Assembly (NCBI GenBank): GCA_017616895.1
Contig: JAFZXE010000028.1
Span: 1-64,000 of the forward strand
Length of the DNA: 64,000 nucleotides
Direction: 5' to 3'
DNA from: Bacteroidales bacterium
Lineage (GTDB): Bacteria > Bacteroidota > Bacteroidia > Bacteroidales > P3
Part shown: in pieces, positions 1-9,535 of the stretch
Layout: each line of letters begins with the position of its first letter
Numbering within the stretch: position 1 is the first letter of the stretch
Made by a program: the position numbers and the translations under genes
The notes under the pieces: generated by a model
What the model saw: only the letters and a program-made list of their open reading frames with translations
What the model was told of the DNA's origin: nothing
Databases searched by the model: none

Positions 1-60
1 CCTATCAACAAATCAACATATCAACATATCAACTTAAAACATATCAACTAATCAACACCT
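1..60. repeat. TATCAACA-word repeat upstream of trmH
   Basis: Almost the whole 60 bases are iterations of the word ATATCAACA with small variants (TATCAACT, AATCAACA), running up to the trmH start. The same word fills gaps at 7385-7435 (as complement), 25040-25110, 25785-25860, 30340-30413, 33119-33165, 44318-44392, 45870-45938 and 49003-49035, nearly always immediately before a start codon. Function is unknown; no promoter box is visible inside this copy. Confidence 0.7.
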
Positions 61-61
61 C

Positions 62-775
62 ATGCCTGAACGATTACCTAACGAACGAAATATCTTCGAC
101 GGGCTGACTGCCGAGCAGAAAACGACTCTCTACGAGCGGGCAGCCGAATTTTTCAGCGACAACAAGCGCCAGCTTTTCGACCGACTGGCACCGTTGCGCA
201 CACGTCATATCGCGGTGGTGCTGGAAAACATATACCAGAGCCACAATGCCAGCGCTGTGCTGCGCTCGTGCGACTGCTTCGGGGTGCAGGACGTACATGT
301 GGTAGAAGACCGCAACCCGTTCAATCCAGCCGGCGACGTGGCCGTGGGCAGCAGCAAGTGGGTTGACTACTACAAACACGCCGACATCGAAGCTGCATAC
401 ACTCACCTGCGGAGCAAAGGCTATCGTATAGTTGCCACGCTGCCTCACGAGAAAGACACCATGATTACGGAACTTCCTATCGATAAACCTACGGCACTGG
501 TGTTTGGGACCGAGCTGACCGGCCTTTCGGAAAAGGCAATCGAATTGGCCGACGCCTACGTAAAGATCCCCATGTACGGATTCACCGAAAGCTTCAACAT
601 ATCGGTATGCGCAGCCCTCTCGCTTTTCTACCTCACCGAGAAGATGCGGGCCTCGGACATCAAGTGGCAACTGAACGACGAAGAACAGACCACGCTGAAG
701 CTTTTCTGGTCGATGCAGGCAATCCGTGACGGCGAAAAAGTCATAGAAAAACTCAAAGAAGAAATGAACTCATAA
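62..775 (+). CDS. trmH: TrmH/SpoU-family tRNA 2'-O-ribose methyltransferase
   Basis: A 237-residue SPOUT-class methyltransferase, predicted to methylate a ribose 2'-OH in tRNA (Gm18 in the TrmH family) using SAM. The three SPOUT motifs are visible: ENIYQSHNASAVLRS (about 55-69, with the conserved Asn), ALVFGTELTGLS (about 145-156) and IPMYGFTESFNISVCAAL (about 169-186), which forms the trefoil-knot SAM site. The N-terminal ~45 residues and charged C-terminal helix match TrmH architecture. The start is the first ATG after the TATCAACA repeat. Assigning TrmH rather than another SpoU member rests on overall layout, so the exact tRNA position is inference. Confidence 0.85.
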   Translation: MPERLPNERNIFDGLTAEQKTTLYERAAEFFSDNKRQLFDRLAPLRTRHIAVVLENIYQSHNASAVLRSCDCFGVQDVHVVEDRNPFNPAGDVAVGSSKWVDYYKHADIEAAYTHLRSKGYRIVATLPHEKDTMITELPIDKPTALVFGTELTGLSEKAIELADAYVKIPMYGFTESFNISVCAALSLFYLTEKMRASDIKWQLNDEEQTTLKLFWSMQAIRDGEKVIEKLKEEMNS

Positions 776-807
776 GTCAAAAAAAAGTGAAACTAGAAAC
801 TTTTTTT

Positions 808-815
808 TATATTTG
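808..815 (+). promoter_or_regulatory. Bacteroidota -7 promoter box (TATATTTG)
   Basis: TATATTTG matches TAnnTTTG, preceded by a T-run, 43 bases before the ATG of the small secreted protein. Gives that gene its own promoter. Confidence 0.6.
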
Positions 816-858
816 TCGTTAATATACAAAATAGGAAAACAATCATAAAACATTTATT

Positions 859-1323
859 ATGAAAAAGATATTTGCACTTTTGGCTGTAATCCTGGCCTTT
901 CAGGCAGGAGTTTACGCTCAGAAACCCAAGACTGTCGCCGAACAGGATGTCCCCGAGCGCTACGTGAAAGACTTCCAGCGCCAAGCTACCGATGTGAAGA
1001 ATGTGGTGTGGACCTCCGAAGGGTCGGACATCTATAAGGTGTCGTTCGACAACGGCGACCTCAAACAGTCGTTCCGCTTCACCCCCAAAGGTATGGAAAC
1101 CCGCTGGGCGGTCGATACCAAGTACACCCCGCAGGCCATCAAGGACACTATGGCTCACAAGTATAAGAAATACAAACTGCGTGAGCTCAACGTGCTGAAC
1201 GTGAAGAACCACTCGAGCTACGAAGTGCGTATAAGCCTCTCGAAGAAGAAAGACAAATCGCCGAGAGTACTGACCTTCGAAACCGACGGCAAGTTCATCG
1301 ACGATATGGAGCCGCTGCAGTAA
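859..1323 (+). CDS. Small secreted PepSY-like protein
   Basis: 154 residues starting with a clear Sec signal peptide (MKKIFALLAVILAFQAGVYA, cleavage near AYA/Q). The mature part, with VPERYVKDF near the front, alternating aromatic strands (VVWTSEGSDIYKVSF) and a C-terminal FETDGKFIDD, resembles the Bacteroidota periplasmic PepSY-like (DUF2874-type) small proteins, whose function is unsettled. It has its own promoter and is followed by a word-repeat and a bidirectional terminator, so it is probably monocistronic. Family assignment is by pattern only. Confidence 0.6.
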   Translation: MKKIFALLAVILAFQAGVYAQKPKTVAEQDVPERYVKDFQRQATDVKNVVWTSEGSDIYKVSFDNGDLKQSFRFTPKGMETRWAVDTKYTPQAIKDTMAHKYKKYKLRELNVLNVKNHSSYEVRISLSKKKDKSPRVLTFETDGKFIDDMEPLQ

Positions 1324-1387
1324 AAGTGAGTGAGTCATCTGTGATCTGTAATCAGTGACCTGTGACCAGTAATCAGTAATCAGTAAA

Positions 1388-1425
1388 CAAAAGAGGGGTG
1401 CACCGATGTGTACCCCTCTTTTATT
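1388..1425. terminator. Bidirectional rho-independent terminator
   Basis: AAAAGAGGGGTGCAC, a short loop, then GTGTACCCCTCTTTT forms a strong hairpin with A-tract on one side and T-tract on the other. It can end both the plus-strand secreted-protein transcript and the minus-strand secA transcript. Confidence 0.85.
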
Positions 1426-1429
1426 TTTG

Positions 1430-1640
1430 CCGACTCGCTTGCGTCGGCGAATTATTGGTGACGCTTATTCCTCAGCGTCGGTTACTTTACGACTCTTATT
1501 CGTCGGTCTTATTACGACCTTTTTTTGTCGTAAGCGTCGCGACCACTATTCGTCGGCGCTTGTCTTATTCCGACTTTATTTGTCGTAAGCGATGTGACTA
1601 CTATTCGTCGGCAGCAATCACTTTCCGACTCTTATTCCTC
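1430..1640 (-). repeat. Array of small hairpins downstream of secA
   Basis: Read on the minus strand, the ~200 bases after the secA stop hold about eight variants of a short stem-loop with CGAC / loop such as GAATAAGA / GTCG, separated by 5-10 bases. The last bases of secA (GCTGAGGAATAAGAGTCGG) match a unit near 1465-1485 (GCTGAGGAATAAGCGTC), as if the gene end seeded the array. No open frame of note. The bidirectional terminator lies just beyond. Confidence 0.55.
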
Positions 1641-4600
1641 AGCGGCGTTGCGGCCGTGACAGTTCTTGTATTTCTTGCCGCTTCCGCAGGGACATGGGTC
1701 GTTACGTCCAACCTTCTTCTCCACATGAACCGGCTGGGGTTTCTCCTTGGGAGAAGTGCGCTGGTTGAGCACCTGATCCTCGCGTGAGGTCTTGAGGTTG
1801 CGGTCGTTGCTGCGCTGCTGATGTGCCTCGTGCATGTCGCTGTCCTCTTTGACGGGCAAGCTGGCGCGGATGAGGAACGACGAGATGTCGCGGTTGATGT
1901 TGAGCAGCATCGCCTCGAAGAGGTTGAACGACTCCTGCTTGTAGATAACCAGTGGGTCTTTCTGTTCGTAGGCGGCGTTCTGCACCGAAGTCTTCAGGTC
2001 GTCGAGCTCGCGTAGGTGTTCCTTCCAGTAGTCGTCGATGATGGCGAGGGTGATGTTCTTCTCGATGGAGAGCTGTATCTCGCGTCCTTTGTTCTCAAAC
2101 GATTTCTTGACCGGAGTTACAACCTGCATGGTCTTCTTTCCGTCGGTGATGGGGAACACCACATTAATATAACGTGTGTTCTCGTAGATGTTCTTGATGA
2201 ACGGGAAGGCGAGGTCGCTGATGCGCTGCATACGCTCCTTGTAGGTCGAATAGACGTTGTTGTAGAGCATCGTCACAACCTCGTCGTAGCGCATGTTATA
2301 AAACTCCTTCTCGCTGATAGGCGCATCCATCGCGAATATCTTCATCATCTCCATCTTGAAACCCTCGTAGTCGTGAGCCTCGTAAGCGTCGGAGAAGATA
2401 AGGTCGCAGGTGTCGTAGAACATATTGGAGATGTCTATCGACAGACGGTCGCCATAGAGGGCGTTACGGCGTTTGTTGTAGATGACGGTACGCTGGTTGT
2501 TCATCACGTCGTCATACTCAAGCAGACGTTTACGCATGCCGAAGTTGTTCTCCTCGACTTTCTTCTGAGCGCGCTCCACAGCTTTGGTAATCATGCTGTG
2601 CTGAATCACTTCGCCTTCCTGCAGACCCATGCGGTCCATCACCTTGGCGATACGCTCTGCGCCGAACAGACGCATCAGGTCGTCCTCGAGCGATACGAAG
2701 AAGAGCGAACTACCCGGGTCGCCCTGACGTCCGGCACGACCGCGCAGCTGGCGGTCCACACGGCGGCTCTCGTGACGCTCGGTGCCGATGATGGCAAGAC
2801 CGCCCGCCTCCTTGACTCCGCCTTTAAGCTTGATGTCGGTACCACGACCGGCCATGTTTGTGGCGATGGTCACACGTCCGGCTTCACCAGCCTCAGCCAC
2901 GATGTCGGCCTCTTTCTTGTGCAACTTGGCGTTCAACACGTTGTGCGGTATGTGGCGCATCTTCAGCATCTTGCTGAGCAACTCAGAGGTCTCGACCGAA
3001 GTGGTACCCACGAGCACAGGTCTCCCCTCTCCTATCAGGCGTTCCACCTCCGCTATGACGGCGGTGAATTTCTCTCGCTTGGTGCGATAGATGAGGTCGT
3101 CCATATCGATACGGGCGATAGGACGGTTGGTGGGGATGACCACCACATCGAGTTTGTAGATATTCCAGAACTCGCCTGCCTCGGTCTCAGCGGTACCGGT
3201 CATACCGGCGAGCTTCTTGTACATACGGAAGTAGTTCTGCAGCGTGATGGTGGCGTAGGTCTGCGTGGCGGCCTCCACCTTGGCGTTCTCCTTCGCCTCG
3301 ACTGCCTGGTGCAATCCGTCGCTCCAACGGCGGCCTTCCATCACACGGCCCGTCTGCTCGTCAACGATCTTCACCTGATTGTCCTCGGTGACGATATAGT
3401 CAACGTCGCGCTCGAAGAGCGTGTAGGCCTTCAGCAGCTGGTCAACGGTGTGTACGCGGTCGCTCTGTATGGCGAAGTTGTTGTATATCTCCTCCTTCTT
3501 GGCCGAAAGCTCTTCGGGCGAAAGGCCTGCATGTTCGGCTTCGGCAATCTCGCTTCCGATGTCGGGCAGCTGGTAGAACTTGGGGTTCTCGCCCATCTTC
3601 GCCAGCTCGTCCATACCCTTGTCGGTGAGCTCGCAGGTGCGCTGCTTCTCGTCGATGACGAAGTAGAGATCGTCGTCGATGATGTGCATATATTTGTTCT
3701 GCTCCTGCATGTAGAAGTTCTCGGTGTGCTGCAAGAGTGCCTTCACACCCGTCTCCGACAGGAACTTGATGAGAGCCTTGTTCTTCGGCAAGCCGCGATA
3801 GGCGCGCAGCAGCAGCTTGGCGCCCTCTTCCTCGGGTTTGGGGTTGGGGTTCTCGGCTATGAGTTTCTTCGCTTCGGCCAGAATCTGCGTCACGAGGGTG
3901 CGCTGCTTGCCATAGAGGGTCTCGATTACGGGTTTGAAGCGGTTATACTCCTGCTCGTCGTCGCCTTTACCCGTGGGGCCGCTTATGATCAAAGGCGTAC
4001 GGGCATCGTCGATAAGCACCGAGTCCACCTCATCGACGATGGCGTAGTTGTGCGAACGCTGCACCAGCTCGTCGGGGTTGCGGCTCATGTTGTCGCGCAG
4101 GTAGTCGAAACCGAACTCGTTGTTCGTACCGTAGGTGATGTCGCAGTTGTAGGCGCGTTTGCGCTCGTCGCTGTGGGGCTCGTATTTGTCGATACAATCG
4201 ACCGTGAGGCCGTGGAATTCGAACAGCATGCCCATCCACTCCGAGTCACGCTTGGCGAGGTAGTCGTTGACGGTCACCACGTGTACACCTTTTCCCGGCA
4301 GAGCGTTAAGATAGACAGGCAGCGTAGCCACGAGGGTCTTACCCTCACCCGTCGCCATCTCGGCAATCTTGCCGCTGTGGAGTACCGTGCCGCCTATGAG
4401 CTGCACGTCGTAGTGTACCATATCCCACGTAATCTCGTTGCCGCCGGCCATCCAGTGGTTCTTGTAGTAGGCTTTGTCGCCTTCGATGTTCACGCTGTCG
4501 CGGGTGGCGCTGAGGTCGCGGTCGTGGTCGGTGGCGGTCACCACCACCACCTCGTTCTCGGCAAAGCGGCGGGCCGTCTCCTTCACCACCGAGAACGCCT

Positions 4601-4928
4601 CGGGCAGTATGGCGTCGAGCACCTTCTGTGTCTTGTCGTACGAGGTCTTCTCGAGATGTTCAATACGTTTGTATATCTCCTGTTTCTCATCGACGGGCAT
4701 ATCATACTCGTTGTCGATACGCTCTTTCAGCTGAGCCAGCTCTGTCTCCTCCGCCTCAATCTCTTTGCGGATACGTTCCTTGAATTCGAGAGTCTTGGCG
4801 CGCAGCTGGTCGTTGGTAAGTTCGTGTATCTGCGGATAGGCCTTCAGGCAGGCATCCAGGTAGGGTTTCACCTCTTTGAGGTCGCGATCGGCCTTCGTGC
4901 CGAATAGTTTTGATAGAAAAGTTGCCAT
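1632..4928 (-). CDS. secA: Preprotein translocase ATPase SecA
   Basis: 1098 residues, the motor of Sec-dependent export. Visible: Walker A (ATGEGKT), [20 protein letters not shown] in nucleotide-binding domain 1, [33 protein letters not shown] and [12 protein letters not shown] in domain 2, and a C-terminal zinc-binding SEC-C tail ([13 protein letters not shown]) used for SecB/membrane docking. It is ~200 residues longer than E. coli SecA, as usual in Bacteroidota, with extra sequence in the region after the DEVD motif. A -7 box (TACATTTG as complement) sits at 4976-4983. Single-gene transcript ending at the hairpin array and terminator. Confidence 0.97.
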   Translation of the reverse strand: MATFLSKLFGTKADRDLKEVKPYLDACLKAYPQIHELTNDQLRAKTLEFKERIRKEIEAEETELAQLKERIDNEYDMPVDEKQEIYKRIEHLEKTSYDKTQKVLDAILPEAFSVVKETARRFAENEVVVVTATDHDRDLSATRDSVNIEGDKAYYKNHWMAGGNEITWDMVHYDVQLIGGTVLHSGKIAEMATGEGKTLVATLPVYLNALPGKGVHVVTVNDYLAKRDSEWMGMLFEFHGLTVDCIDKYEPHSDERKRAYNCDITYGTNNEFGFDYLRDNMSRNPDELVQRSHNYAIVDEVDSVLIDDARTPLIISGPTGKGDDEQEYNRFKPVIETLYGKQRTLVTQILAEAKKLIAENPNPKPEEEGAKLLLRAYRGLPKNKALIKFLSETGVKALLQHTENFYMQEQNKYMHIIDDDLYFVIDEKQRTCELTDKGMDELAKMGENPKFYQLPDIGSEIAEAEHAGLSPEELSAKKEEIYNNFAIQSDRVHTVDQLLKAYTLFERDVDYIVTEDNQVKIVDEQTGRVMEGRRWSDGLHQAVEAKENAKVEAATQTYATITLQNYFRMYKKLAGMTGTAETEAGEFWNIYKLDVVVIPTNRPIARIDMDDLIYRTKREKFTAVIAEVERLIGEGRPVLVGTTSVETSELLSKMLKMRHIPHNVLNAKLHKKEADIVAEAGEAGRVTIATNMAGRGTDIKLKGGVKEAGGLAIIGTERHESRRVDRQLRGRAGRQGDPGSSLFFVSLEDDLMRLFGAERIAKVMDRMGLQEGEVIQHSMITKAVERAQKKVEENNFGMRKRLLEYDDVMNNQRTVIYNKRRNALYGDRLSIDISNMFYDTCDLIFSDAYEAHDYEGFKMEMMKIFAMDAPISEKEFYNMRYDEVVTMLYNNVYSTYKERMQRISDLAFPFIKNIYENTRYINVVFPITDGKKTMQVVTPVKKSFENKGREIQLSIEKNITLAIIDDYWKEHLRELDDLKTSVQNAAYEQKDPLVIYKQESFNLFEAMLLNINRDISSFLIRASLPVKEDSDMHEAHQQRSNDRNLKTSREDQVLNQRTSPKEKPQPVHVEKKVGRNDPCPCGSGKKYKNCHGRNAAEE

Positions 4929-4975
4929 TTATGTTGTTTGAATGCTTGATCTGTGAATTGTGAATTGTGAATTGA

Positions 4976-4983
4976 CAAATGTA
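4976..4983 (-). promoter_or_regulatory. -7 box (TACATTTG) of the word-cassette promoter for secA
   Basis: TACATTTG followed by TCAATTCACAATTCAC-type words up to the secA ATG. The same arrangement recurs before genes at 19527, 28600 and 39365 (minus), making a promoter-bearing dispersed repeat. Confidence 0.5.
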
Positions 4984-5059
4984 TTTGCTGACTACTGACC
5001 GCTAATTTTCAAAAATCAAAAATCAAAAATCAAAATTCAAAATTCGAAATTCAAAATTA

Positions 5060-6373
5060 TTATTTCACCGGGTGGTCGGCGTGGAATTTCTCCAATCTCT
5101 CTTTGAGGTCGGGGAACTGGTTGCGCTGCACCAGAGCCACGCAGGCGCGGATGCCCTGCTTGTGCGAACCCGTGATGTCGAGTGCGATGGCGCTCACACC
5201 GTAGCGGATGAGTTCGTTGAGCAGATCGACTCCGTCCATTCCGGGATAGCAGAAGGTGAAGTAGAATCCGTCGCCGATGTCCTCGCCCATATCTTTGTCA
5301 TAGACGATATAGAAGCCGTTGTCGGTGAAGAGTTTCTTCATGATGCCGGCCTTCTCGCCGTATTCCTTGATGTCCTGCACAAAGTTGAACGTGCCGTCGT
5401 TGGCACCTTTCAGCATCGCCGCCATAGCGTACTGCACCGAGTGGGCGGTACCGCTCGAGAGGCAGTAGAGTGTGCCGAAGATGAGGGCGCGACCGAGCTG
5501 TGTCTGGCTGTAGTAGCGGGCCAGGTCGGGGCACTCCATGTTGTACAGCATCGGGCTGCACACCATCATGGCTATACGCTCGCCGGCATAAGAAAAGCTC
5601 TTCGAGCCGGAAATCATAAGCACGTAGCGGTCGGTATATTTCGCCACCGTCGGCTGGAACGGAGCCTTTCCGGGAACGCTGTAGTCCTTGCGGAAGTCCA
5701 TCAGGAAGTAGGCGTCGTCCTCCAACACCACCACGCCGAATTTGTTGGCCATCTCGCCAATAATCTTCAGCTCGTGGTCGGTGAAGCAGAACCAGGCGGG
5801 GTTGTTGGGCGAGCTGTAGATGAGGCAAGCCACGTCGCCGTCTTTCAGCTCTTCTTCGAGTTTGTCGCGCAGTTTGTCGCCGCGATACTCATACACGTCG
5901 AAGGTCTTCATCGGGATGCCCAGCACACGGCATTGCTGCTTCTGCACGGGGAATCCGGGGTCGATAAACAGCACTTTGGTCTTCTTGGCGTCATAGCGTG
6001 TTAGCGTGAGGAACGAGGCGAAACCTGCCTGCATCGAACCCACCGTAGGCACGCAGCAGTCGGGAGTCACGTCGATGTCGAGGAAGTTCTTCACAAATCT
6101 GGCTGCCTCTTTCTTGAAGTCGGCTGTGCCGTAGATTTCGGGATAGATGGAAGCTACACCGTTGCGCAGCGCCTCAATCTGTGCATCGACTCCGATCTTG
6201 GGTGCGGGCAATCCGGGTATGCCCATCTCCATCTTCACGAAACGGACGCCCGTCTCGCCTTCTATGTCCTGTATCATCTTGCGCATCTCACGGATGGAGG
6301 CTTTGCCAGGATTCTTGATTTTGTTCTCGGCGGCAATTCTGTCCACCAGCTCTTTCTGTATTGGAATGTTCAT
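5060..6373 (-). CDS. PLP-dependent class I/II aminotransferase
   Basis: 437-residue fold-type I PLP enzyme. The PLP lysine is in SGSKSFSYAGER (K about 259) and the aspartate pocket in VLEDDAYF; SSPNNPAWFCF is the usual NPxG-like loop. The N-terminal arm (GKASIREMRKMI) suits a symmetric dimer. This subtype is common in Bacteroidales next to housekeeping genes and is often annotated generically as an amino-acid aminotransferase; the substrate cannot be fixed from sequence. It is followed on the same strand direction by nothing but word repeats before secA, and preceded by porD with an 88-base word-filled gap. Confidence 0.8.
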   Translation of the reverse strand: MNIPIQKELVDRIAAENKIKNPGKASIREMRKMIQDIEGETGVRFVKMEMGIPGLPAPKIGVDAQIEALRNGVASIYPEIYGTADFKKEAARFVKNFLDIDVTPDCCVPTVGSMQAGFASFLTLTRYDAKKTKVLFIDPGFPVQKQQCRVLGIPMKTFDVYEYRGDKLRDKLEEELKDGDVACLIYSSPNNPAWFCFTDHELKIIGEMANKFGVVVLEDDAYFLMDFRKDYSVPGKAPFQPTVAKYTDRYVLMISGSKSFSYAGERIAMMVCSPMLYNMECPDLARYYSQTQLGRALIFGTLYCLSSGTAHSVQYAMAAMLKGANDGTFNFVQDIKEYGEKAGIMKKLFTDNGFYIVYDKDMGEDIGDGFYFTFCYPGMDGVDLLNELIRYGVSAIALDITGSHKQGIRACVALVQRNQFPDLKERLEKFHADHPVK

Positions 6374-6461
6374 GGTATGATTTGTTTTGTTGTTATTCGT
6401 TGATATGTTGATATGTTTTCTGACTGCTAACTGCTGACTGCTAACTGCTAACTGCTAACTG

Positions 6462-7382
6462 CTACTTCGTATTAAATCCTTGCAGTTTCACCACGTTGGC
6501 GGGGCTTACTTCTTTTATCACCAGATAGACCTCTTTCTGCTCTTCGGGCGGCGCGGGCGTGAAGATGGACACTATCTCCGATATCTTCGCGTCGAAGAAC
6601 GCCTGCACCGAAAGCAGGTTGGTGCGCACCTTGTGTACCTGCTGTATGTATTTCAGCGCCTGTATGATGTTCTGGCGCGCCTGCTGCTGGTCTTTGGTCA
6701 TCATGTCGAGCCCCAGGCGGTTGTAGTAGTAATAGGCGAGTCGCAGGTTCGAGTAGGCCGAGTTGGTGTGGTTCTCCATAAACCAGTAGCGCGCCTTCTG
6801 GCTCTCCGACGACTTCCACCCTTTGTAGCCCGAGTTCGACGCCGTCTGGCATATCGTCTGCGCCACATCGTAGAACGGCGTGCCGCCCATCTCGCCAAAC
6901 GAGTCGAAATACAAGCCCAGCATGATATACATGTAGAACCCTATCGACGACGAGAGGTTCGAGTAGAACGTGTTGATGTCGAAGTCCAGCGGCTGCCCTT
7001 CGGTGTAGGAGAACATGAAGTCGTTGTTCTCTATGTAGTTGAACAAACCTGTGGTGTAGTTCGAGTTATACACGGGGCGTTTCAGCTGTATCGAGAGCTG
7101 CCCTTTGAAGTCGGTCGCCGACGTGCGTTCGCTGAGTATGATGCTTATTCCGCACTCTATCATCTCGGTGCTTTCGAGCTCCAGGTTGGTCCACTTGCGC
7201 GAGTTGACGAAGTCCTCGATGGCCTGCTTCATGTTGTCGAACACCTTCTTGTCGTCCGAGGCGTAGCCCTGCGTGGTGGTCAGCAGCTTCTGGTAGTTCA
7301 CCGACACCGCGCAGCGGAACTCCTGAGCCGATAAAGACACGCAGAAGAACAGAAATCCGACTATGAGCAACGCCCGCTTCAC
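6462..7382 (-). CDS. porD: Type IX secretion system protein PorD (DUF4835)
   Basis: 306 residues with a signal peptide (MKRALLIVGFLFFCVSLSAQ) and the DUF4835 pattern: early EFRCAVSVNYQKL, RPVYNSNYTTGLFNYIENND, the long GFYMYIMLGLYFDSF helix, and a C-terminal QALKYIQQVHKVRTNLLSVQAFFDAK helix. In Porphyromonas gingivalis and Flavobacterium, PorD is a periplasmic protein required for type IX secretion. The sorting-domain protein at 38340-39365 supports a working T9SS. It lies in a minus-strand run with the TPR protein and the aminotransferase, with word-repeat gaps of ~90 bases between them. Confidence 0.75.
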   Translation of the reverse strand: MKRALLIVGFLFFCVSLSAQEFRCAVSVNYQKLLTTTQGYASDDKKVFDNMKQAIEDFVNSRKWTNLELESTEMIECGISIILSERTSATDFKGQLSIQLKRPVYNSNYTTGLFNYIENNDFMFSYTEGQPLDFDINTFYSNLSSSIGFYMYIMLGLYFDSFGEMGGTPFYDVAQTICQTASNSGYKGWKSSESQKARYWFMENHTNSAYSNLRLAYYYYNRLGLDMMTKDQQQARQNIIQALKYIQQVHKVRTNLLSVQAFFDAKISEIVSIFTPAPPEEQKEVYLVIKEVSPANVVKLQGFNTK

Positions 7383-7384
7383 TT

Positions 7385-7450
7385 ATGGTTTATGTTGATA
7401 TGTTGATATGTTGATATGTCGATACGTTGATATGTTTTCTGACTGCTGAC
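7385..7450 (-). repeat. TATCAACA-word repeat upstream of porD
   Basis: Complement of iterated ATATCAACA (GTTGATATGTTGATATG on the plus strand), then CTGACTGCTGACC-type words. Fills the gap between the TPR gene and porD. Confidence 0.6.
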
Positions 7451-7473
7451 CGCTAACTGCTAACCGCTGACTG

Positions 7474-9333
7474 CTATCTCGCAATATTCTTAGCCCTGTA
7501 TTCTGCGGCGTCCTGCATCTTGCCCTGGGCCTCGAACGAGAGGGCTATCTTCTCGTGCAGGTCGGTGCGCGAGGGGTTGTATTTCATCACCTCTTCATAG
7601 CATTTGCGTTCTTCCTTGAAGTCGCCTTTGGCGCGGCAGGCCTCCGCCATCGCCTCGTAGGCCTTCACCACCGTCTCTTTTATCGTGGCGTTGTCGGCAT
7701 CCACCTTGAAGGCTTTGTCGCAGCTCTTGATGGCGTCTTTGTGTTTGCCCAGCGCTATCTGGTCAACGGCCATCTTGTTATACACGTTTATCAGTCCTTC
7801 GCGGGCGTCGGCGTTCTGCGGGTCGTATTTGCGTATCTTCTCGTAGTTGTCGGCGGCCTTGTCGTATTTCAGCTCCGCGATGTTGGCGTCGGCTTTCTTC
7901 AGGTAGCTGTCGGTCGTACCCTTGCGGGCTTCGGCGTTGTCGCCGTCAATCTTCAGCGCCTCGCCGTAGGCCTTGATGGCGTCGTCGTATTTGGTCATGT
8001 TGTAGTGGTTCGAGCCGATCTTCAGGTAGCTGTCGATGATACCCTTGCGGGCCGTCTGGTTGTTCTGGTCGGTCTTGAGGGTCGATTTGTAGGCGTCGAT
8101 GGCTTTGTCATACTGTGCCGCAGCAAACAGCGACTCGCCTTTGGCGTTGTAGGCCTTCACTATGCCGTCGAAAGCGTGGCGGTTGGCGGGATCTACCTTC
8201 GTGGCTTTCTCAAACAGCTTGGCCGCGTCGTCATATTTGCCTTCTGCCAAGCGGGCCTCGGCGTCGCTCATGTGCACCTTCACTATGCCGCCTATGGCGC
8301 GCACGTTCTTCGGGTCGGCTTTCAGCACGTTCTCGTAGGCGCTCACCGCACCCTTCGAGTCGCCGGTGGCGGCCTTCGAGTCGCCCATCTGCAGGTAGGC
8401 GTCGCCTATGCCCCGCTGCGCCTCGGTGTTGTTGGCGTCGCGTTTCAGCGCTTTCTCGTAGGCCGAGATGGCCCCTTTGAAGTCGTTCTGGCTCACCAGC
8501 GACTTGCCCCACTGATTGTAGGTATCCACGATGGCTCTCGAGGCCGAGGCGTTCGAGCCGTCAACCGAGAGGGCTTTCTCATACGACGACACCGCCTCTT
8601 TGTATTTCCCCTGGCTCACGAAGTCGTCGGCCATCTTCACGTGGCAGTTCGAGATTGCCGGACGCGCTTCGGCGTTCGACGGATCCACCTTCAGCAGCTG
8701 CTCATAGGCGTCGATGGCACCTTTGTAGTCACTCTTGGCGGCGTTAGCCTCGGCCATCTGCTTGTAGGCGTTGCACACCGCCGGACGGGCGTTGGTGTTG
8801 GCCGGGTCCATCTTCATCACCTCGTTATACGAGCTTATCGCCTCCTTGAATTTCTTCTGCGCCACCAGGTCGTCGCCTATACCCATCGTGAGGGTTATGA
8901 CCTTCTGCTTGGCGTCCATCTGCATGGCGTTTATCTTCAGCACCTTGTTGTAGTAGTCTTTGGCGTCCTGTTTCTTGTTCTGGGCCTCAAACAGCTCGCC
9001 CATCACCATCAGCGCGTCGATCGACTTGCCGTCAATCTTCACTGCTTTCTTGCCGGCCTTCTCGGCCTCCTTGAAGTTGCCCAGCTCCTTATACGAGCGG
9101 CACAGGCCTATCTGGGCGGCTATGTCGTTCTTGTCCATCGCGGCGGCGCGCTCGAAGTGTTTCTGAGCCACAGCCGCGTTGCCGGCGGTGAGATACTCGT
9201 TGCCCTTGTCGTTATACTCCTTGGGGGTTGCATACGACTCTATTTCCTGAGCCATCACGGCTGCCGGGAGGGTCATTGTTGCACAAATGGCGACTGCCAA
9301 TGCAAAGCGTTTGAAGGTGTGACGTATTGTCAT
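7474..9333 (-). CDS. Large secreted tetratricopeptide-repeat protein
   Basis: 619 residues: signal peptide (ends about PAAVMAQ), then at least a dozen TPR units covering nearly the whole protein, e.g. QGKYKEAVSSYEKALSVD, QNDFKGAISAYEKALKRD, AAQYDKAIDAYKSTLKTD. Many units carry extra residues between helices (GDSKAATGDSKGAVSAYENVL), so the spacing is irregular and several units are near-duplicates, suggesting growth by internal duplication. TPR proteins act as periplasmic scaffolds; being next to porD raises the possibility of an envelope or secretion role, but this is inference. Promoter TATATTTG as complement at 9374-9381. Confidence 0.8.
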   Translation of the reverse strand: MTIRHTFKRFALAVAICATMTLPAAVMAQEIESYATPKEYNDKGNEYLTAGNAAVAQKHFERAAAMDKNDIAAQIGLCRSYKELGNFKEAEKAGKKAVKIDGKSIDALMVMGELFEAQNKKQDAKDYYNKVLKINAMQMDAKQKVITLTMGIGDDLVAQKKFKEAISSYNEVMKMDPANTNARPAVCNAYKQMAEANAAKSDYKGAIDAYEQLLKVDPSNAEARPAISNCHVKMADDFVSQGKYKEAVSSYEKALSVDGSNASASRAIVDTYNQWGKSLVSQNDFKGAISAYEKALKRDANNTEAQRGIGDAYLQMGDSKAATGDSKGAVSAYENVLKADPKNVRAIGGIVKVHMSDAEARLAEGKYDDAAKLFEKATKVDPANRHAFDGIVKAYNAKGESLFAAAQYDKAIDAYKSTLKTDQNNQTARKGIIDSYLKIGSNHYNMTKYDDAIKAYGEALKIDGDNAEARKGTTDSYLKKADANIAELKYDKAADNYEKIRKYDPQNADAREGLINVYNKMAVDQIALGKHKDAIKSCDKAFKVDADNATIKETVVKAYEAMAEACRAKGDFKEERKCYEEVMKYNPSRTDLHEKIALSFEAQGKMQDAAEYRAKNIAR

Positions 9334-9373
9334 AGTGATAGTTTTTATTTATTTCACAAAATATATAGGACTG

Positions 9374-9381
9374 CAAATATA
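9374..9381 (-). promoter_or_regulatory. -7 box (TATATTTG) for the TPR-porD cluster
   Basis: Complement reads TATATTTGCAG, with a TTG about 17-20 bases upstream (GATTTGAAAA), 41 bases before the ATG of the TPR gene. Confidence 0.6.
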
Positions 9382-9506
9382 CTCATTTTTTTCAAATCAG
9401 AGGAAAAATGTGAATTGTTAAGGTGTTAAGATGTTAAGATGTGAAATGAAAGTCACCAAAACAAAGAGGTCTAATCTTCAATCTTCACTATATCAAAATT
9501 ATTTCA

Positions 9507-9514
9507 TATCTTTG
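9507..9514 (+). promoter_or_regulatory. -7 box (TATCTTTG)
   Basis: TATCTTTGCAC, 22 bases before the ATG at 9536; a near-consensus Bacteroidota promoter. Confidence 0.6.
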
Positions 9515-9535
9515 CACAATTAAATCCATCGCATT

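Noticed and set aside
2016..4907. 963-codon open frame on the plus strand opposite secA
   Set aside because: It mirrors secA in the antisense frame, with His/Val/Leu-rich composition typical of antisense shadows; secA is certain.
7555..9429. 624-codon plus-strand frame opposite the TPR protein
   Set aside because: Antisense shadow of a C-ending-codon-rich repeat gene; no signal or motif.
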